Shown piece by piece: positions 21,440 through 21,700 of a stretch of 21,700 bases of DNA. The notes below the pieces were generated by a model. That model searched no databases and was not told the DNA's origin. It saw only the letters and a list, made by a program, of their open reading frames with translations. The number at the start of each line of letters is the position of its first letter. The first letter of the stretch is position 1. Origin of the DNA: CAZQWJ01 sp964597265 (GTDB taxonomy: Bacteria; Patescibacteriota; 4484-211; JAGQKX01); the NCBI GenBank assembly GCA_964597265.1, contig CAZQWJ010000019.1, positions 1 through 21,700 of the forward strand, in the 5' to 3' direction. The position numbers and the translations under genes were made by a program.

Positions 21440-21579
21440 AACGAGTCCACCTCATTCTTGCACGCACCTATTTCTATGCGTAGTATCTCATGTACAGTGT
21501 GAAAAATCTAATTAAGGGTGCAGGATTGTTATGGGATATTTGTGTTTCGGACGCGTCAAATAAACTGCTACAGCAACCT

Positions 21580-21596
21580 CCGACTCCGGGAGTCGG
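21580..21596 (+). repeat. REP palindrome, first upstream copy
   Basis: CCGACTCC-G-GGAGTCGG is a perfect 8-bp inverted repeat around a single G, preceded by CTGCTACAGCAACCT. It is in inverted orientation to the copy at 20775-20791. Confidence 0.88.
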
Positions 21597-21662
21597 GAAC
21601 TGTGTGATGTTATAAGACAATAGTGATTTGGAGGGGGCAAACAGCCTGTTGTAGCAAGGTCT

Positions 21663-21675
21663 GACTCCGGGAGTC
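21663..21675 (+). repeat. REP palindrome, second upstream copy
   Basis: GACTCC-G-GGAGTC is a 6-bp inverted repeat around one G. The left flank CTGTTGTAGCAAGGTCT matches the left flank of the copy at 21580, and includes a GTAG 8 nt before the stem, a tetranucleotide known at the foot of classical REPs. Confidence 0.82.
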
Positions 21676-21700
21676 TAGCTTCTGATTTCTGCGCCGAAGT

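Larger units (their letters stand above)
21440..21700. other. RAYT upstream region with two REP copies
   Basis: No gene is visible here. The strong ribosome-binding site of the RAYT gene (GAGGTGG, minus strand) lies at 21447-21453. Two REP palindromes lie farther upstream, 83 bp apart and in the same direction. Both are preceded by similar sequence, CTG-T-AGCAA, so a unit of about 30 bp is repeated. Confidence 0.6.

Noticed and set aside
1..21700. tRNA or rRNA genes
   Set aside because: No cloverleaf with a TTCRA-type T-arm or rRNA stretch was recognised in any gap; the gaps are filled by repeats or are too short.

Overview
The window looks like a moderate-GC chromosome segment from a Patescibacteria/CPR-type bacterium (a Parcubacteria-like lineage is most likely, but this rests on gene content and style, not on a search). 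The signs are a compact RNA/translation cluster, TyrRS beside a class A PBP, a minor-pilin cluster with short prepilin leaders, many genes without a Shine-Dalgarno sequence, and dense mosaic palindromic repeats between genes. TGA acts as a normal stop (for example in the ATGA overlaps), so there is no sign of the TGA recoding seen in Gracilibacteria/Absconditabacteria.

Layout. 1-302 is a repeat block without a gene. 303-7191 is all minus strand and reads tyrS, a DUF6922/AbiEii toxin-antitoxin-like pair, a possible 32-residue membrane peptide, recG, rsmD, rpmF, nusB, rnc, rpsP, khpA. The last five are tightly packed or overlapping and form one unit for ribosome and RNA metabolism. 7192-7251 is a divergent promoter region. 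From 7252 everything but the final gene is on the plus strand: a bifunctional PBP1A overlapping tldD (ATGA), a repeat spacer, tldE, a repeat spacer, then a type IV pilus minor-pilin cluster in the classical order FimT/FimU-, PilV-, PilW- and PilX-like, an unknown membrane protein and a large Cys-rich secreted protein in the place where pilY1 sits in Pseudomonas. A tandem repeat block (19115-19479) is followed by pilN-pilO with a good sigma70-like promoter. The window ends with a REP-associated tyrosine transposase (RAYT) on the minus strand, flanked by its probable REP palindromes.

The points most worth a second look are these. (1) A RAYT with four copies of a 13-17 bp palindrome, one of them 18 kb away inside the rsmD promoter. 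(2) An in-frame, repeat-derived insertion of about 37 codons in recG, like the Rickettsia palindromic elements. (3) A strongly strand-polar octamer, CTCCCCTA, with 8 copies on the plus strand and none on the minus strand regardless of gene direction, a candidate KOPS- or Chi-like signal. (4) Minus-10 boxes placed exactly so that several mRNAs would start at the ATG. (5) A large secreted protein that may be the pilus-tip adhesin and that carries a C-terminal module which I recall at the end of PilX-like CPR proteins.
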